Assembly (NCBI RefSeq): GCF_003628145.1 | Contig: NZ_RBZV01000010.1 | Location: 623-64,622 of the forward strand | Length of the DNA: 64,000 nucleotides | Direction: 5' to 3' | From: Trinickia fusca | GTDB lineage: Bacteria; Pseudomonadota; Gammaproteobacteria; Burkholderiales; Burkholderiaceae | Made by a program: the position numbers and the translations under genes | The notes under the pieces: model-generated | Databases searched by the model: none | What the model was told of the DNA's origin: nothing | The model's input: the letters and a program-made list of their open reading frames with translations, nothing else | Part shown: positions 63,854-64,000 of the stretch, piece after piece | How the letters are laid out: the number at the start of each line of letters is the position of its first letter | Numbering within the stretch: the first letter of the stretch is position 1

Positions 63854-64000
63854 TCACGCTGCCGCTGCCTGCCCTTCGCTCACATAGCCACGCACGGCTT
63901 CGAGGACGATCGTCGCGAGTTGCTCGACGGGTGGCGCCGGTGTGCTCGACGCGCGCAGCAGGATCAGCGGCAAGGTCGGCAACGCAGGCAGCCCATACGC
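63854..64000 (-). CDS. LysR-family regulator, C-terminal end only
   Basis: The minus frame encodes 48 codons to a stop at 63854, running off the window. The sequence (LPALPTLPLILLRASSTPAPP, then VEQLATIVLEAVRGYV) matches the C-terminal end of LysR-type effector domains. The rest of the gene, including the helix-turn-helix, lies beyond 64000. Family call is moderate because so little is visible. Confidence 0.6.
   Translation of the reverse strand, partial: AYGLPALPTLPLILLRASSTPAPPVEQLATIVLEAVRGYVSEGQAAAA

Noticed and set aside
1-64000. tRNA, rRNA, insertion sequence or integrase genes marking an island border
   Set aside because: None seen while reading both strands; the type VI and RHS regions therefore lack visible mobility genes within this window.

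Overview
The window is GC-rich DNA with densely packed genes and short intergenic gaps. The gene families present (trimeric autotransporter with DUF2827 neighbours, OmpC-type porin, VgrG/PAAR type VI modules, MocR regulators) point to a Burkholderiaceae genome of the Paraburkholderia/Trinickia/Caballeronia kind. This assignment is inferred from gene content and base composition; no rRNA or tRNA gene was seen that could confirm it.

Layout. (1) 1-7.8 kb: the 3' part of a very long, Ser/Thr-rich trimeric autotransporter adhesin. It is followed on the same strand by three DUF2827 paralogues and one small exported protein. Every 32-residue adhesin repeat carries an N-x-S/T sequon, so a dedicated glycosylation role for the DUF2827 proteins is attractive but unproven. 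(2) 7.8-15.8 kb: a palindromic Fur-box-like site and promoter ahead of six co-directional genes: OprB-like porin, exported beta-propeller protein, Tat-exported DyP peroxidase and an FbpABC-type ferric iron ABC transporter. This reads as one iron-acquisition operon. (3) 15.9-22.7 kb: a large RHS/YD-repeat protein with a hydrophobic C-terminal domain, preceded by two uncharacterised genes. (4) 23-31.8 kb: ordinary metabolic and envelope genes (GT8-like glycosyltransferase, Ap4A phosphorylase-like enzyme, NlpC/P60 lipoprotein, hydratase, LysR regulator, porin), plus an aldo/keto reductase broken by an apparent one-base frameshift. (5) 32-39.2 kb: a tightly overlapping seven-gene operon for 2-aminoethylphosphonate synthesis (PEP mutase, phosphonopyruvate decarboxylase, AEP transaminase). 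It also encodes two nucleotidyltransferase domains, a CDP-alcohol phosphotransferase, a 2OG-Fe(II) oxygenase and a flippase-like membrane protein, and probably makes a phosphonolipid.

(6) 39.4-48.9 kb: a type VI secretion VgrG island on the minus strand. It contains VgrG, a CarG-like exported protein, a two-domain peptidoglycan hydrolase effector with a LysM module, two tandem exported paralogues (probable immunity proteins), an orphan PAAR protein, a 5'-truncated third copy of the paralogue, and a membrane/six-bladed propeller protein. The 39.4-43.4 kb part is visibly poorer in GC than its surroundings. (7) 49.2-64 kb: MocR regulator with a perfect palindrome in the promoter region shared with threonine aldolase, arylamine N-acetyltransferase, an ECF41 sigma factor with its carboxymuconolactone-decarboxylase-like target and a clear ECF41 promoter between them, an OpgC-like protein with an esterase, AI-2E family transporter, S10 and S53 serine peptidases, an MFS transporter, a GNAT acetyltransferase and the C-terminal end of a LysR-type regulator.

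No tRNA, rRNA, CRISPR array, insertion sequence or phage integrase was recognised.
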